The notes: generated by a model from the letters alone, not told the origin. 64,000 bases of DNA from JBARKJ01 sp963698885 (GCA_963698885.1 CAVOSJ010000003.1:124001-188000); one strand, 5' to 3'. Shown: positions 7,934 to 17,102, counted from the stretch's first letter. Made by a program: numbers and translations.

Positions 7934-8863
7934 ATGGCTTTTCAAGATGTCCGGAAGTTAAAGAAGGGCCGCCAGGAAACCCTGCCCTACCATATCGTAG
8001 CCACAACGCTCATGCCGGTGTTCTTCTGGGCCATACGGAACTGGCCGCTGTGGCTGTTGAGGGCGTTCTCCTGGGTTGTCACCTCTATATATTACCCGTT
8101 CTTCGTCACGAGGAGGCATAACTACCAGGATAACCTCAAGCACATCCTGGGAAAAGAGGTCTCCAACTGGCGGCTTTTTACCACCAGCTTCCGGATGTGC
8201 GTGAACTACGGGTACTACCTGGTTGACCTTTTCCGGATGAACGACAGGCGGGAGGAGGTCCTTAATACCATCCTCTCCCATGCCGAGGGGTATGACCACA
8301 TAAAAGACGCCATCTCTCTCGGGAAGGGGGCGATACTCCTTACCGCCCACCTGGGGAACTGGGAGATGGGCGGCATAGTCCTGTCCAAGCTGGGGCATCC
8401 GGTGAACATAGTTTATTTCCCGGACGGCCACGAGACGATAGAGCGGGAGAGGACCAGAAAGCGCCTTATGCGGGGCGTGAAGGAAATCCGGCTGGACCCG
8501 TCAAAAATTTCTCCACTGGAGATGCTGCGCGCGCTGCAAAAAGGGGAGCTTGTCGCCATGCAAGGCGATAAACTCTTCCACGACAGCGGCGTGAAAATAA
8601 AGTTTTTCGACGCGGAGGCGTATTTCCCGCGCGGGCCGGTGCTACTCGCGATGCTCTCCGGCGCGCCCATACTGCCGTCGTTCATCCTGATGGAGAAGGA
8701 CGCCCGGTACAGGATAATCGTCGAGGAGCCGATTTACGCACAAACGACCGGCGACCGGGAAAAAGACACCGAGGAAAATCTAAAGAAAGTGGCGGCGGTA
8801 TTCGAGAAATATATCGGCAAGTACTACGACCAGTGGTACTGCTTCACGAGGTTCTGGAAATGA
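7934..8863 (+). CDS. Lysophospholipid/lipid A acyltransferase (LpxL/HtrB family)
   Basis: A 309-residue membrane-associated acyltransferase. A hydrophobic N-terminal stretch (about 18-50) anchors it. The catalytic HX4E motif is HLGNWEMGG near residue 140, followed by an acceptor/donor-binding region (MQGDKLFHDSGVKIKFF near 215). Family members transfer an acyl chain to Kdo2-lipid A or related acceptors. The gene overlaps the radical SAM gene by 4 bases (ATGA), so the two are translationally coupled. Confidence 0.88.
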   Translation: MAFQDVRKLKKGRQETLPYHIVATTLMPVFFWAIRNWPLWLLRAFSWVVTSIYYPFFVTRRHNYQDNLKHILGKEVSNWRLFTTSFRMCVNYGYYLVDLFRMNDRREEVLNTILSHAEGYDHIKDAISLGKGAILLTAHLGNWEMGGIVLSKLGHPVNIVYFPDGHETIERERTRKRLMRGVKEIRLDPSKISPLEMLRALQKGELVAMQGDKLFHDSGVKIKFFDAEAYFPRGPVLLAMLSGAPILPSFILMEKDARYRIIVEEPIYAQTTGDREKDTEENLKKVAAVFEKYIGKYYDQWYCFTRFWK

Positions 8864-10180
8864 AAATTAAACTGATATACCCCGAATGGGGCAACTTCCC
8901 TTTAAAGTATCGCCGGTACATCCACACCCTCGGGCTGATTACCGTCGCGGGGCTGACTCCGCCTGAGATCGAGCTTTCCTTCACGGACGAGCGGATCGAG
9001 CAGATTGATTTCGACGAGCCTGCGGACATGGTGGCCATATCCGCGATGACATGCCAGGCTAAACGCGCCTATGACATAGCGGATAAATACCGCGCAAAGA
9101 ATATACCTGTCGTCCTGGGGGGAATACACCCGTCGCTTATGCCGGAAGAATCCGCCCTTCATGCGGACGCGGTAGTGGTGGGCGAGGCGGAGGGGACGTG
9201 GGAGGAACTTGTAAAAGATTTTATTAGCGGCTCGATGAAGAAGCTGTATAAATGCGTCGAGCGGCCCAAGATGGAAAACGTCGCCTGGCCCCGGCGCGAC
9301 CTGCTGGCGGGGAAGGGATATATCCCCATGCAGTCCATGCAGGTGTCGCGCGGCTGCCCGGTAAACTGCGAGTTCTGCTCCGTGCCCGGTATCTACGGCA
9401 CGTCCTACCGGGGCAGGCCCATAAAAGAGGCGCTGGCGGAGCTTGAGAAGATGGAAGAATATATCTTCTTCGTGGACGATAATTTTCATCTTGCCAAGCG
9501 GCGGACGTATGAACTGTTCGACGGCATGGCGGGGATGGGGAAGAAATGGACGGGGCTTGCCCCACTGTCCGCCGCGCAGGATAAGGATTACGTGGACAGG
9601 CTGGTGAAATCCGGCTGCTGGCTCCTGTATGTGGACGTCGGCCCGTGGATGGCGGCCTCGTTCGGCGAGAAACGCGCCGGGTTTACCACGGCCGAGAAGC
9701 ATCTGGACAATATAAAGAGGTTCCATGACGCGGGCATAAAACTTATCGCCTCGTTCGTGTTCGGGTATGACTATGACGACAAGGGAGTATTCGAGAGGAC
9801 GGTGGATTTCGCCAAAAAGACCGGCATAGAGGAGTGCGAGTTCCTGATCCTCACCCCTTATCCAAGTACGCGCCTGCACGACAAGCTGGAGGCCCAGGGC
9901 AGGATTATCGACCGCGACCTCTCCCGCTACACCACCACGAACGTTGTTTTCAAGCCCGCGCTCATGACGCCGGACGAGCTGTACGAGGGCTACATTATGG
10001 CGTGGAGGGAATTTTATTCAAAGGACGTTCTCGAAGAGACCGCCGCAGGGCTTAGTCGTCAAGACCATGTCCCAGTTCCCCATAGACCCCGCCGTTTTCG
10101 ACCGGATGATAGATGAACGATACCGCCCGGAGGACAAGTGGGTGGAGAGCTTTGTGCGGCGGGAGAGGCTGGGGAGATAA
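8860..10180 (+). CDS. B12-binding-domain radical SAM protein, frameshifted near its end
   Basis: About 439 residues once repaired. An N-terminal cobalamin-binding-like domain (about 1-140, with VVLGGIHPSLMPEE) precedes a radical SAM core with SRGCPVNCEFCSVPG (cysteines near 165, 169 and 172). Such proteins carry out methylations or rearrangements, often on lipids or hopanoids; pairing with an acyltransferase hints at lipid modification. The start at 8860 overlaps the previous stop. The open frame ends at 10116 in an unnatural tail, while removing about one base near 10054 continues to VVKTMSQFPIDPAVFDRM and a stop at 10180. Confidence 0.87.
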
Positions 10181-10184
10181 GCCT

Positions 10185-10224
10185 GTTACCTTTTTGGAAA
10201 AAGGTAACGCCAAAAACTTTTAAA
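10185..10224. repeat. Intergenic hairpin repeat, copy 1
   Basis: A perfect 11-base inverted repeat (GTTACCTTTTT, 10185-10195, with its complement 10198-10208, loop GG) is followed by GCCAAAAACTTTTAAA. A near-identical tail plus hairpin occurs in inverted orientation at 58636-58675, and a related hairpin lies at 63861-63890. Confidence 0.7.
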
Positions 10225-10239
10225 CGGAACAGGAGGGAG

Positions 10240-10663
10240 ATGGACGCTCAGGTAGAGAAGAGGACGAAAAAGCCGCATAACAGAAGGGTGCACCTGGCGA
10301 ACGAGAGGACGTTCCTTGCGTGGATAAGGACGAGCATCGCATTGATGGCGTTCGGGTTCGTGGTGGAGAAGTTCGCGCTGTTCCTGAAGGAGGCGGAATA
10401 TTTCCTCATGAGGACGGTTCCCGGCGTCCCGTCCTCCCTGCCCAAAAAAATACCCGGCCCGGGATATTCATCCGTCTTTGGAATAGTACTGGTGGCGATG
10501 GGCGCGGCAATCGGTTTCCTGTCGTTTATCCGGTACAGGAAGATTGAAAAAGAGATAGACGAAGGATACCTTCCTGCCGTCCCCGATTCTGACGTTAATG
10601 ACCGCGCTTTCGCTTCTTGCCATAGGGATGTTCCTGCTGGTGTATTTAATTCACAGCCTTTAA
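10240..10663 (+). CDS. DUF202 family membrane protein, frameshifted
   Basis: About 140 residues once repaired. The motif RVHLANERTFLAWIRTSIAL is the hallmark of DUF202 (YidH-like) inner-membrane proteins, with three membrane helices near 30-50, 80-100 and 115-138. The open frame continues to 10929 in nonsense; removing one C from the run at 10581-10584 gives ILTLMTALSLLAIGMFLLVY and a stop at 10663, the normal length. AGGAGGG precedes the ATG at 10240. Function is unknown; the protein is often linked to stress. Confidence 0.82.
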
Positions 10664-10695
10664 AACTCCTTCTTTTAAAATTATTACTTTTCAGA

Positions 10696-10701
10696 TATAA
10701 T
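10696..10701 (+). promoter_or_regulatory. -10 box just before ftsX
   Basis: TATAAT at 10696-10701 ends 7 bases before the ftsX ATG; the -35 region is AT-rich and weak (TTTTAA, 17 bases away). No ribosome-binding site lies between, so initiation at or next to the start codon is likely. Confidence 0.4.
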
Positions 10702-10708
10702 CCGGCCC

Positions 10709-11579
10709 ATGAAATATTTTTTGACTACCGCGCTAAAGAACCTCTGGGAGAGCAAGATAACCAGCTTCTTCACCGCCGTGACGCTGGCGGTCGCGTTGGG
10801 GTTCCTGGGGGCATACCTTGCCCTGTTCCTGAATTTGCAAGGGGCCTTGTCCTCTGTCAACGAGAAGTTTCCGTTGACCGTCTATCTGTCCGACGGGATT
10901 ACCACGGCCCAGATGGACGCCGTCAATAAACGCCTTAATGCAGACCCGCTCGTGGCCTCTGTCGTGTTTACCTCGAAGGATAAGGCCCTGAAGGAGTTTT
11001 CGGATACCGCAAGTGATGAGACGCCGCTTATCAAGAGCATCGGGATGAACCCGCTCCCGGCCTCCTTCGATATACGTCTCAAGGCGGAAGGCGCGGCGGG
11101 TTCGCCGGACGACCTGGTAAAGGCCCTGCGGACGATGGCGGGCGTGGAGGACGTGCAGTACCTCCGGGAAGAGGCCGGGCGTCTGAAAAGGATGCTGGAC
11201 TCTTTTAAATTCGCCGGGCTTGCTTTGGGCTTGGCCGTTTTAGTCGGGGTGGTTTTTATAAGCTACAGCACGCTTCGTCTCGCGGTGCTCCGGCACCAGG
11301 GCGAGATAGAGGTGATGAAGCTCCTCGGTTCGACAAGGCCGTTTATCATGGGGCCGTTCCTTGCCGAAGGGGCGCTTCAGGGGCTAATGGCTTCCGGGCT
11401 TTCGGTGGGGCTCCTTTACGCGCGCCGTGCGCTGGATATCCGTCTCGAAAGCCATGCCGGTAATGGATGGCGGGATACATTTCCTGCCGCCCCAGGCATG
11501 GCTCGGCATAATCTTCGTCGGGACCTTCCTCGGGTTCACCGGAAGTTTCCTGGCGTTCTTCCGGACATTAAAAATGTAA
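10709..11579 (+). CDS. ftsX: Cell division protein FtsX, frameshifted near the C-terminus
   Basis: FtsX is the membrane half of the FtsEX complex, which links septation to peptidoglycan hydrolase activation. It has an N-terminal membrane helix (about 20-45), a periplasmic domain and a C-terminal permease region (about 170-285). The open frame goes wrong after LLYARRALDI and ends at 11599. Removing one C near 11440 gives SKAMPVMDGGIHFLPPQAW and a normal last helix (GIIFVGTFLGFTGSFLAFF), with a stop at 11579. No ftsE is visible in the window, although ftsE and ftsX are normally adjacent. Its own -10 box suggests separate expression. Confidence 0.9.
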
Positions 11580-11591
11580 TTGTGAGAGAAA

Positions 11592-11813
11592 ATGAATAAG
11601 ACAACCGAAAAAATCGTCTGCCCCAAGTGCGGCTCATCTGAAAAAATAATACCGATTATCTACCGGTGCAAGCCGGGTGATTACGAGAAGTACCGCGATG
11701 CGGAGAAGCGGGGGGAATGCATAATGGCCGGATGCGTCCTTTCCGTCGAGGTCCCGAAATGGTTCTGCAAAGCCTGCCGTCTTAATATCTGGGAATCCGA
11801 CCTGCACACATAG
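11592..11813 (+). CDS. Small zinc-ribbon-like protein
   Basis: A 73-residue protein with metal-ligand-like pairs CPKCGS (residues 10-13) and FCKACR (about 59-62), plus extra cysteines at about 26, 43 and 48. GAGAG lies just before the ATG. No specific family or function was recognised. The gene follows the repaired ftsX stop by 12 bases and converges with the next, minus-strand gene. Confidence 0.6.
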   Translation: MNKTTEKIVCPKCGSSEKIIPIIYRCKPGDYEKYRDAEKRGECIMAGCVLSVEVPKWFCKACRLNIWESDLHT

Positions 11814-11848
11814 CCCCGGCCGGAACAGGGATTCTCCCAATAGAAACG

Positions 11849-12289
11849 TTACTGCCGCCCTATCTGGTTATTAACGATTAAAATGGCCGCCGAAATAGGA
11901 ACGTCGGCATTTTTAGGGTCGTTGGCATACGCATCTAATCCAGATTCATACTGGCCGACGCAGTAGGGTAAATTATACATTTCCTTCTTTGTTACAGAGT
12001 AAACTGCGCGGTAAGCGCTGATCAATCCGTTTATATATGCTTCCCTTTCTCTTTCGGCCATAACCTTGGACGCCGCATTATAAAATTCGGTCGGATTAAC
12101 ACCGTCCCTTCTCATGTCTTTCTCTATCCAGTTCGCACAATCTTCTACATAGGTATACCAGACCTTGCAGGTGCAATTTATTATGGTAGGACGCGCATCG
12201 TCAGCAGCAGCGGGTGTTGCGTAGCTTATTGCCAATAACGCGCCTATTACAACTACTATTGCAACAAACGATAGTAAATTTTTTTTCAT
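11849..12289 (-). CDS. Exported hypothetical protein
   Basis: A 146-residue protein with a clear signal peptide (KNLLSFVAIVVVIGALLAI, cleavage likely near AAA-DDA) and a mature part with three cysteines (CTCKVWYTYVEDC). The start at 12289 has AGGAG upstream; a GTG-or-ATG start further out lacks support. The family was not recognised. It is divergent from the DUF1579 gene. Confidence 0.6.
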   Translation of the reverse strand: MKKNLLSFVAIVVVIGALLAISYATPAAADDARPTIINCTCKVWYTYVEDCANWIEKDMRRDGVNPTEFYNAASKVMAEREREAYINGLISAYRAVYSVTKKEMYNLPYCVGQYESGLDAYANDPKNADVPISAAILIVNNQIGRQ

Positions 12290-12466
12290 GGCGTCTCCTA
12301 TTTGAAAACATACCATGCCATGGCTTTTCCCGCAAATACCTCATTTAGAACGTTTCCTGACTATTGCAAATCTTTTGCAAGCCAATGCATACATGCCGAT
12401 GCCTGCGCCGCAGGCAGCCTTCAGGTATACTTATAGTATTAAGCACTAAATGCAGGGAGGTTTGAT

Positions 12467-13027
12467 ATGGAAGAGAAGAAAAAAGAGATGGACATGGAGT
12501 CCATGATGGAAACGTACAGGAAGCTGGCAACTCCGGGCCCCGTCCACAAGCTGCTGGAGAAGCTGACCGGGAGCTGGGTAACCAGGACCATAGCGCGGAT
12601 GGACCCCAATAAGCCGCCGATGGAAAGCACGGGCACCTGCGTGCAGAAGATGATACTCGGAGGACGTTACCTGCAGCAGGAATATACCGGCGACATGATG
12701 GGAGAGACGTTCAACGGCATCAACCTCATCGGGTACGACAACCAGACCGGGAAGGTCGTATCGATCTGGATCGACAATATGAGCACCGGTATCAATTATT
12801 TTGAGGGTACCGCCAGTGCCGACGGCAAGACTCTTACGCAGGAGAGCAGCCTTAACGACCCCGTCAGAGGGCATCTGCGTTGGCGCAGCGTAACCAAGTT
12901 CCTGGATGACAACCGACTTGAGTATGAAATGTACATCACTCCCGAGGGGGGTAAGGAAACGAAGGAGATGGAGATGACGGTCACCAGGAAGGAAGCGGCG
13001 AAAGCAGCGCCAAGCAAAGCAGCCTGA
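12467..13027 (+). CDS. DUF1579 family protein
   Basis: A 186-residue soluble protein with the DUF1579 signature: LEKLTGSWVTRTIARMDP, then MILGGRYLQQEYTGDMMG and GYDNQTGKVVSIWIDN, a lipocalin-like beta-barrel layout. The biochemical role is unknown. GGGAGG precedes the start, and a TATAGT -10-like box lies near 12433. A strong terminator follows at 13051, so it is a single-gene unit. Confidence 0.8.
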   Translation: MEEKKKEMDMESMMETYRKLATPGPVHKLLEKLTGSWVTRTIARMDPNKPPMESTGTCVQKMILGGRYLQQEYTGDMMGETFNGINLIGYDNQTGKVVSIWIDNMSTGINYFEGTASADGKTLTQESSLNDPVRGHLRWRSVTKFLDDNRLEYEMYITPEGGKETKEMEMTVTRKEAAKAAPSKAA

Positions 13028-13050
13028 CCTCAAATTGAATCCGGAAATTC

Positions 13051-13090
13051 AGGGACACAACTTACGGGATTGTGTCCCTTATTTTTTTCT
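13051..13090 (+). terminator. Rho-independent terminator after the DUF1579 gene
   Basis: A perfect 10-base stem (AGGGACACAA, 13051-13060, with its complement 13070-13079) and a 9-base loop are followed by a T-rich tail (TATTTTTTTC). Confidence 0.88.
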
Positions 13091-13183
13091 TCTCCCCAGC
13101 CCTGCTCTTAATAATTCTTACTTACTGAGTATGCAACTAATTAATTTAATTAAATTTCCAGTAATTTTAATTTTCCATTTTAG

Positions 13184-13192
13184 TGATATAAT
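13184..13192 (+). promoter_or_regulatory. Extended -10 promoter for the HdeD-like gene
   Basis: TGATATAAT (TATAAT at 13187-13192) is an extended -10 element in an AT-rich stretch; no clear -35 was seen. It would give a leader of about 40 bases ahead of the start at 13239. Confidence 0.5.
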
Positions 13193-13238
13193 AAATAGAT
13201 GAAGGGGGCTAATCCCGCCAATGCGGGAGGAGGTTATT

Positions 13239-13790
13239 ATGTTTGAGACACTATTCAAATACTGGTGGCAGCCGGTAGTAAGGGGCATAGTCGCGATAGT
13301 CTTCGGCGTGCTGGCGTTCGCAATGCCGCTCGTTACGCTGACGACCCTCGTGTTCTTTATCGGCGCATACCTGTTCGTAAACGGGATATTCCTGGCAATC
13401 TCGGCCATAGGCTCCCGGAAGGAGAAAGAGGACTGGTGGCTGTTCCTCATCGAGGGCCTGATGAGCATAGGCGTCGGGGTGGTTACCTACCTTGTCCCCG
13501 GAATCACAGCCTTCGCGCTCGTAATCTACATCGCCGCCTGGGCGCTGGCCACCGGCGTGCTTGAGATAGTCGCCGCGATACGGCTCAGGAAGGTAATGAG
13601 GCATGAGGTATTGCTGGCCCTTGCCGGCGTCGCCTCCATCGTCTTCGCTATCCTTCTGATGTGGAACCCCGCGGTCGGCGCGCTCAGCCTTCTGTGGCTG
13701 ATAGGCGCGTATGCCATAGTATTCGGGGTGCTGCTCACAATACTCGGTTTCGAGGTGCACCACGAGGGGAAGAAGCTGAAAGTGATTTAA
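13239..13790 (+). CDS. HdeD/DUF308 family membrane protein
   Basis: A 183-residue protein with six predicted membrane helices in three hairpins (the HdeD pattern: FGVLAFAMPLVTLTTLVFFI, then GVVTYLVPGITAFALVIYI). HdeD is linked to acid resistance in E. coli; here the role is only inferred. The start at 13239 (MFETLFKYWW) has GGAGG 6 bases upstream. The gene is flanked by terminators on both sides. Confidence 0.85.
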   Translation: MFETLFKYWWQPVVRGIVAIVFGVLAFAMPLVTLTTLVFFIGAYLFVNGIFLAISAIGSRKEKEDWWLFLIEGLMSIGVGVVTYLVPGITAFALVIYIAAWALATGVLEIVAAIRLRKVMRHEVLLALAGVASIVFAILLMWNPAVGALSLLWLIGAYAIVFGVLLTILGFEVHHEGKKLKVI

Positions 13791-13839
13791 AGGCGTATTT
13801 CTAATGCCGCGATTCCAGGGTCGATTGGCACTGACAGCA

Positions 13840-13874
13840 AAAGGGTTGCGGTTTTATGCCGCAACCCTTTATTT
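13840..13874. terminator. Terminator between the HdeD-like and DUF1269 genes
   Basis: A perfect 12-base inverted repeat (AAAGGGTTGCGG, 13840-13851, with its complement 13859-13870), with A-rich and T-rich flanks, can end transcription from both converging genes. Confidence 0.88.
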
Positions 13875-13900
13875 TGTTGGCAGGCGGGGGCGCTCGCCCC

Positions 13901-14686
13901 TTAGGCGGCCTTGCTCAGCTTGTCTTTCAGCTTGTCAACGCGCGCTTCGTGAGCGTTAAGTGCCTCGACGAGACGCTTTTCCACCTTCGCTTTCATTTCA
14001 CTTTTCGTCTTTGCCGCTTGTTCTTTCAGCGATTTGATCTTGGCTTCCCCTTCATGCTTGATGGCTTCGATCTTCTTATCGAGCTTAGCTCGTCTGGCCT
14101 GCATCCTTTTCTGGGCGGCATCGAGTTTAGCCTGAAGCTTGACTTTGGCTTCCCCGACCGCTTTGCTCTGCTCGGCTTTCAGCTCAGCGATTTCAGCTTT
14201 GTCGGCCGCGATCTCTCGCTCGATTTGAGCGTCGATGAACTCACCGCGCGCGGTTCGAAACACGACCCCGCCCAGCATTTCCATGCGAGTGTCCAACGGA
14301 GTGACCCAATCTTCATCAACTTCGGCGACGACAGCCATTTTGCCCGGCGAGAGGTGCTGCGAAACTTCAGTTAAGAAATCGTCACTGACGCCGAGATGCG
14401 CTATATCGGCCAGCGAACCCGCAAAAGTTCCCGTCACTGCGCCGAAAGCTAGCCCGACAGGGCCTCCGAGCAACCCGATGAGACTCCCCGTGGCAAATCC
14501 GAGAGCAGTTCCGAGCGGCCCCTGGTCAGGCTGTCGATTGACGATGACCTTGCCTTTCGAGTCTTTAGCGATGACGGTGGCGGCGTACAGTGTGATGCTG
14601 CCTTCGTCGTGGAGTTCCCTGAGAGCTTTGCTGCCTTCGTAGGCGCTGTTCTCGTCGTCGAACACTGTCACGATCATCCTGTCCAT
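13901..14686 (-). CDS. DUF1269 protein with a glycine-rich membrane hairpin and long coiled coil
   Basis: A 261-residue protein. The N-terminus (MIVTVFDDENSAYEGSKAL) and the Gly-rich segment (GFATGSLIGLLGGPVGLAFG, about 65-90) are the DUF1269 signature. Residues from about 150 to the end form an uninterrupted Lys/Ala/Glu-rich coiled coil. The start at 14686 has AAGGAG upstream. Function is unknown; related proteins appear in stress and membrane-associated contexts. The single copy, isolated between a terminator and a long gap, may be a transferred gene. Confidence 0.78.
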   Translation of the reverse strand: MDRMIVTVFDDENSAYEGSKALRELHDEGSITLYAATVIAKDSKGKVIVNRQPDQGPLGTALGFATGSLIGLLGGPVGLAFGAVTGTFAGSLADIAHLGVSDDFLTEVSQHLSPGKMAVVAEVDEDWVTPLDTRMEMLGGVVFRTARGEFIDAQIEREIAADKAEIAELKAEQSKAVGEAKVKLQAKLDAAQKRMQARRAKLDKKIEAIKHEGEAKIKSLKEQAAKTKSEMKAKVEKRLVEALNAHEARVDKLKDKLSKAA

Positions 14687-15299
14687 AATTTTTCTCCTTC
14701 TTTTGTTATGGTAACGGCCCACAGTGTCATGGACTATTACGGTTTGATTCAACTCCGTCTGGTCGTTCCACACAGCCAAATTTACCAGAGTAATCTGTGT
14801 TGGTCAAGCCACTCCAAACTGACCCAACTACTTGATAATAATAGATTTGTAATAGAAACCGTTATGGCTGCGGTGGTGCCTGCGGCTTTCCGCATTCTGC
14901 TCTTAATAGCCCTTCCTGCCGAGCGTTCCAACTCATCGTTAATTTACCTCTATTCACATATAAATGACTTATTCGTCGTTTTTTTATCGGGCGTGAATTT
15001 ACGCCATTTTTACGGCCTTACAGGCCAATTTTGGGGGTCTGGGGGCGGTTTTTGAGACATGTGTTTTTCAGTTTGCGGAGGGATTTTTAATCATATATTA
15101 GAAAGAGTTACGGCATATTTTCGGCCGATTTCGGCTGGCCGGAAAATCCGGGTTCTGGTTTTGCAAGTATTTGAAAATTAAGCATAATTTATTCCAGCAT
15201 CCTCCAATTTTTCATATCCTGATGAGGTATATACGCATTTTATTTATATCAAGCTATGAATTTCATGGCTCCGATAATTTACCCCCGCCCCCAAACCCG
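14687..15299. other. Gene-free AT-rich region
   Basis: About 610 bases separate the divergent DUF1269 and rlpA genes. No convincing coding frame was seen. There are small hairpins, for example GGCGT/ACGCC near 14990-15005 followed by ATTTTT, and GGCC/GGCC around 15014. The region presumably holds upstream control sequences for both genes. Confidence 0.5.
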
Positions 15300-15328
15300 T
15301 TGACATAGCCCCTTCACACCTATAAAAT
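15300..15328 (+). promoter_or_regulatory. Promoter for rlpA, abutting its start
   Basis: TTGACA (15300-15305) with a TATAAAAT block (15321-15328; 17 bases to TAAAAT) ends 6 bases before the ATG at 15335. No ribosome-binding site is present, which predicts a leaderless message. Confidence 0.55.
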
Positions 15329-15334
15329 CCTGTC

Positions 15335-16084
15335 ATGCCGGACTTCCATAAAAAGCTGTCGATAACCCTGCTCTGTTTTTTCATCCTCTCCGCCTGCGCG
15401 CACGCCCCGGAAAGGGAAGCCCAATCGCCAATGATAAAGCACCGTCCGCTCCCGAAGGTGGACAGGAACGGGATGCCCCTGACGGATACCGGCCCAGGAA
15501 AACCGCCCCCGCCCGCCGGGACGGTTTACCAGGCGATAGCATCCTGGTACGGGCCGGGCTTTCAAGGGCATCGCACGGCGTCCGGAGAGGTCTTCGACCA
15601 GGACGGATTGAGCTGCGCGCACAAGACCTATGCCTTTGGAACCAAACTGAAAATCAGGCACCCGAAGACCGGGAAAGAGTGCGTCGTGACGGTAAACGAC
15701 CGCGGGCCGTTTGTATTGGACGTGGATTTGGACATCTCGCGCGGAGCCTCGCGCGCCATAGGCCGGCTGGACACCGGGCCGGTAATCGTCCAGGAGATAG
15801 GACGCGACACGTCATATATAAAGGAAGTAAAGATAGGTGACGTCTCCGGAAAAGGATTTTACAGGGTGCAGGTCGGGGCATTCTCGGATCCGGAGAACGC
15901 GGAACACCTGAAAATGGGGCTGGAACTCGGTTATCAGGACGTCCGGATATCGAAGGCACAGATAAATGGAGTAATATATAACCGGGTGCAGGCGGGTAGT
16001 TTCCGGGAGAGGAGACCTGCGCTGGAACTGGCTGATAAGCTGGCCCGCGAGGGATATCCGGCATGGGTGGTCAGGGCCAGGTAA
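15335..16084 (+). CDS. rlpA: RlpA-type lipoprotein with double-psi barrel and SPOR domain
   Basis: A 249-residue lipoprotein: the signal peptide ends in a lipobox (ILSAC, Cys about 21). The RlpA double-psi beta-barrel (about 70-150) has IASWYGPGFQGHRTASGE and VVTVNDRGPFV, the region containing the lytic transglycosylase residues. A C-terminal SPOR domain (about 170-245, YRVQVGAFSDPENAEHL) binds denuded septal glycan. It probably trims peptidoglycan at division sites. The gene starts a run that continues to the MglA-like gene, which has its own promoter. Confidence 0.9.
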   Translation: MPDFHKKLSITLLCFFILSACAHAPEREAQSPMIKHRPLPKVDRNGMPLTDTGPGKPPPPAGTVYQAIASWYGPGFQGHRTASGEVFDQDGLSCAHKTYAFGTKLKIRHPKTGKECVVTVNDRGPFVLDVDLDISRGASRAIGRLDTGPVIVQEIGRDTSYIKEVKIGDVSGKGFYRVQVGAFSDPENAEHLKMGLELGYQDVRISKAQINGVIYNRVQAGSFRERRPALELADKLAREGYPAWVVRAR

Positions 16085-16097
16085 ACGCCAATTTATA

Positions 16098-16127
16098 TTG
16101 ACACAGCGCCGTCATTCATGCTATTTC
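16098..16127 (+). promoter_or_regulatory. Possible promoter for the MglA-like gene
   Basis: TTGACA (16098-16103) is followed by TATTTC (16122-16127) at an 18-base spacing, about 45 bases before the GTG start. Confidence 0.35.
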
Positions 16128-16172
16128 TATAGGCTCGATTTTTATTTTTTTAATAAGCATTTAGAGGGTTTA

Positions 16173-17102
16173 GTGGCACTCGTAAATTACGCGACAAGGG
16201 AGATAAACGCCAAGATAGTCTATTACGGCCCCGGTCTCTCCGGAAAGACCACGAACATCCAGAGCGTGTACGAGAAGATAAGGCCTGATAACAAAGGGAA
16301 GCTTATCTCTCTCTCGACGCAGGGGGACCGGACGCTGTTCTTCGATTTCCTGCCCGTGGAACTGGGCAAAATCAAAGGCTTCAGGACCCGCTTTCACCTG
16401 TATACCGTGCCGGGCCAGGTGTTCTATAACTCCACCAGGAAGCTGGTTTTAAAAGGCACGGACGGCGTAGTCTTCGTTGCGGACTCGCAGAAGATGATGA
16501 TGAATGAGAACCTCCAGTCCTTCGAGAACTTGAAGCAGAACCTCACGGATATGGGCATCGATGCGGCCGATTTTCCCTTAGTTATCCAGTACAATAAAAG
16601 AGACTTGCCGGGCGCCGCGACTGTCGAGGAGATGGAGGATTATTTAAACCCCAAAGGGCTTCCATACTTTGAGGCGTCCGCCGTAAAAGGCGAAGGCGTG
16701 CTCCCCACGCTTACCGCAATGGTGAAATTCATCCTCCATAGTTTAAAGCACGACCCGGAAGGGCACCAGATCAATTTAGACGAATTAAGCGAGGAAAAGG
16801 CGGACGACAAAGCGCCCGGGGAAGTTGAGAAAGATGTAATAAAAATCCGCTCATCCGTCTCCGCGCCTGCTATCTCCATACCGGACGAGGAACCGGAACC
16901 GCCTGAGGCGGCGCTGGAACTGGAGCCAGAGCCTGAGCCAGAGCTTCCCCCGATTCCTTCCCCGGTACTGAAGGAAATCGAGGAAGACGAAGAGTACGAG
17001 GATTTGTCGGTCGAAGAAATGGTTGCCGAGCTATCTGAAAATGATTTCATTCAGGAGCTGGATGCGGTAATCGGCCCGGTGCCGGCGCCAATGACCTTTT
17101 AA
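16173..17102 (+). CDS. mglA: MglA-like small Ras-type GTPase with a long C-terminal tail
   Basis: The GTPase core (about 1-195) has the P-loop GPGLSGKTTN, the segment YTVPGQVFYN and the base-specificity motif NKRDLP, all typical of MglA polarity and motility switches. The start is the GTG at 16173 with GAGGG upstream, giving MALVNYATREINAKIV. Residues about 196-309 add an acidic, proline-rich, probably disordered tail that ordinary MglA (about 195 residues) lacks. The frame ends at a TAA inside a T4 run (17097-17100). Adding one T would join it to the next reading frame, so the true protein may reach 17482. No MglB is visible. Confidence 0.85.
   Translation: MALVNYATREINAKIVYYGPGLSGKTTNIQSVYEKIRPDNKGKLISLSTQGDRTLFFDFLPVELGKIKGFRTRFHLYTVPGQVFYNSTRKLVLKGTDGVVFVADSQKMMMNENLQSFENLKQNLTDMGIDAADFPLVIQYNKRDLPGAATVEEMEDYLNPKGLPYFEASAVKGEGVLPTLTAMVKFILHSLKHDPEGHQINLDELSEEKADDKAPGEVEKDVIKIRSSVSAPAISIPDEEPEPPEAALELEPEPEPELPPIPSPVLKEIEEDEEYEDLSVEEMVAELSENDFIQELDAVIGPVPAPMTF

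Noticed and set aside
8902..9879. A 325-codon minus-strand frame opposite the radical SAM gene
   Set aside because: Antisense shadow; the plus-strand protein has complete radical SAM motifs.
10138..10929. A single 263-residue protein starting at 10138
   Set aside because: The first 34 codons overlap the repaired radical SAM end and the hairpin repeat, and the last ~100 are out-of-phase ftsX; the real gene is the DUF202 protein at 10240-10663.
14990..15011. A hairpin followed by a T-run before rlpA
   Set aside because: It is short (5-base stem), and no plus-strand gene upstream would need a terminator there.
14609..15055. A 148-codon plus-strand frame before rlpA
   Set aside because: It begins inside the DUF1269 gene in antisense, has no ribosome-binding site and no coherent protein features.
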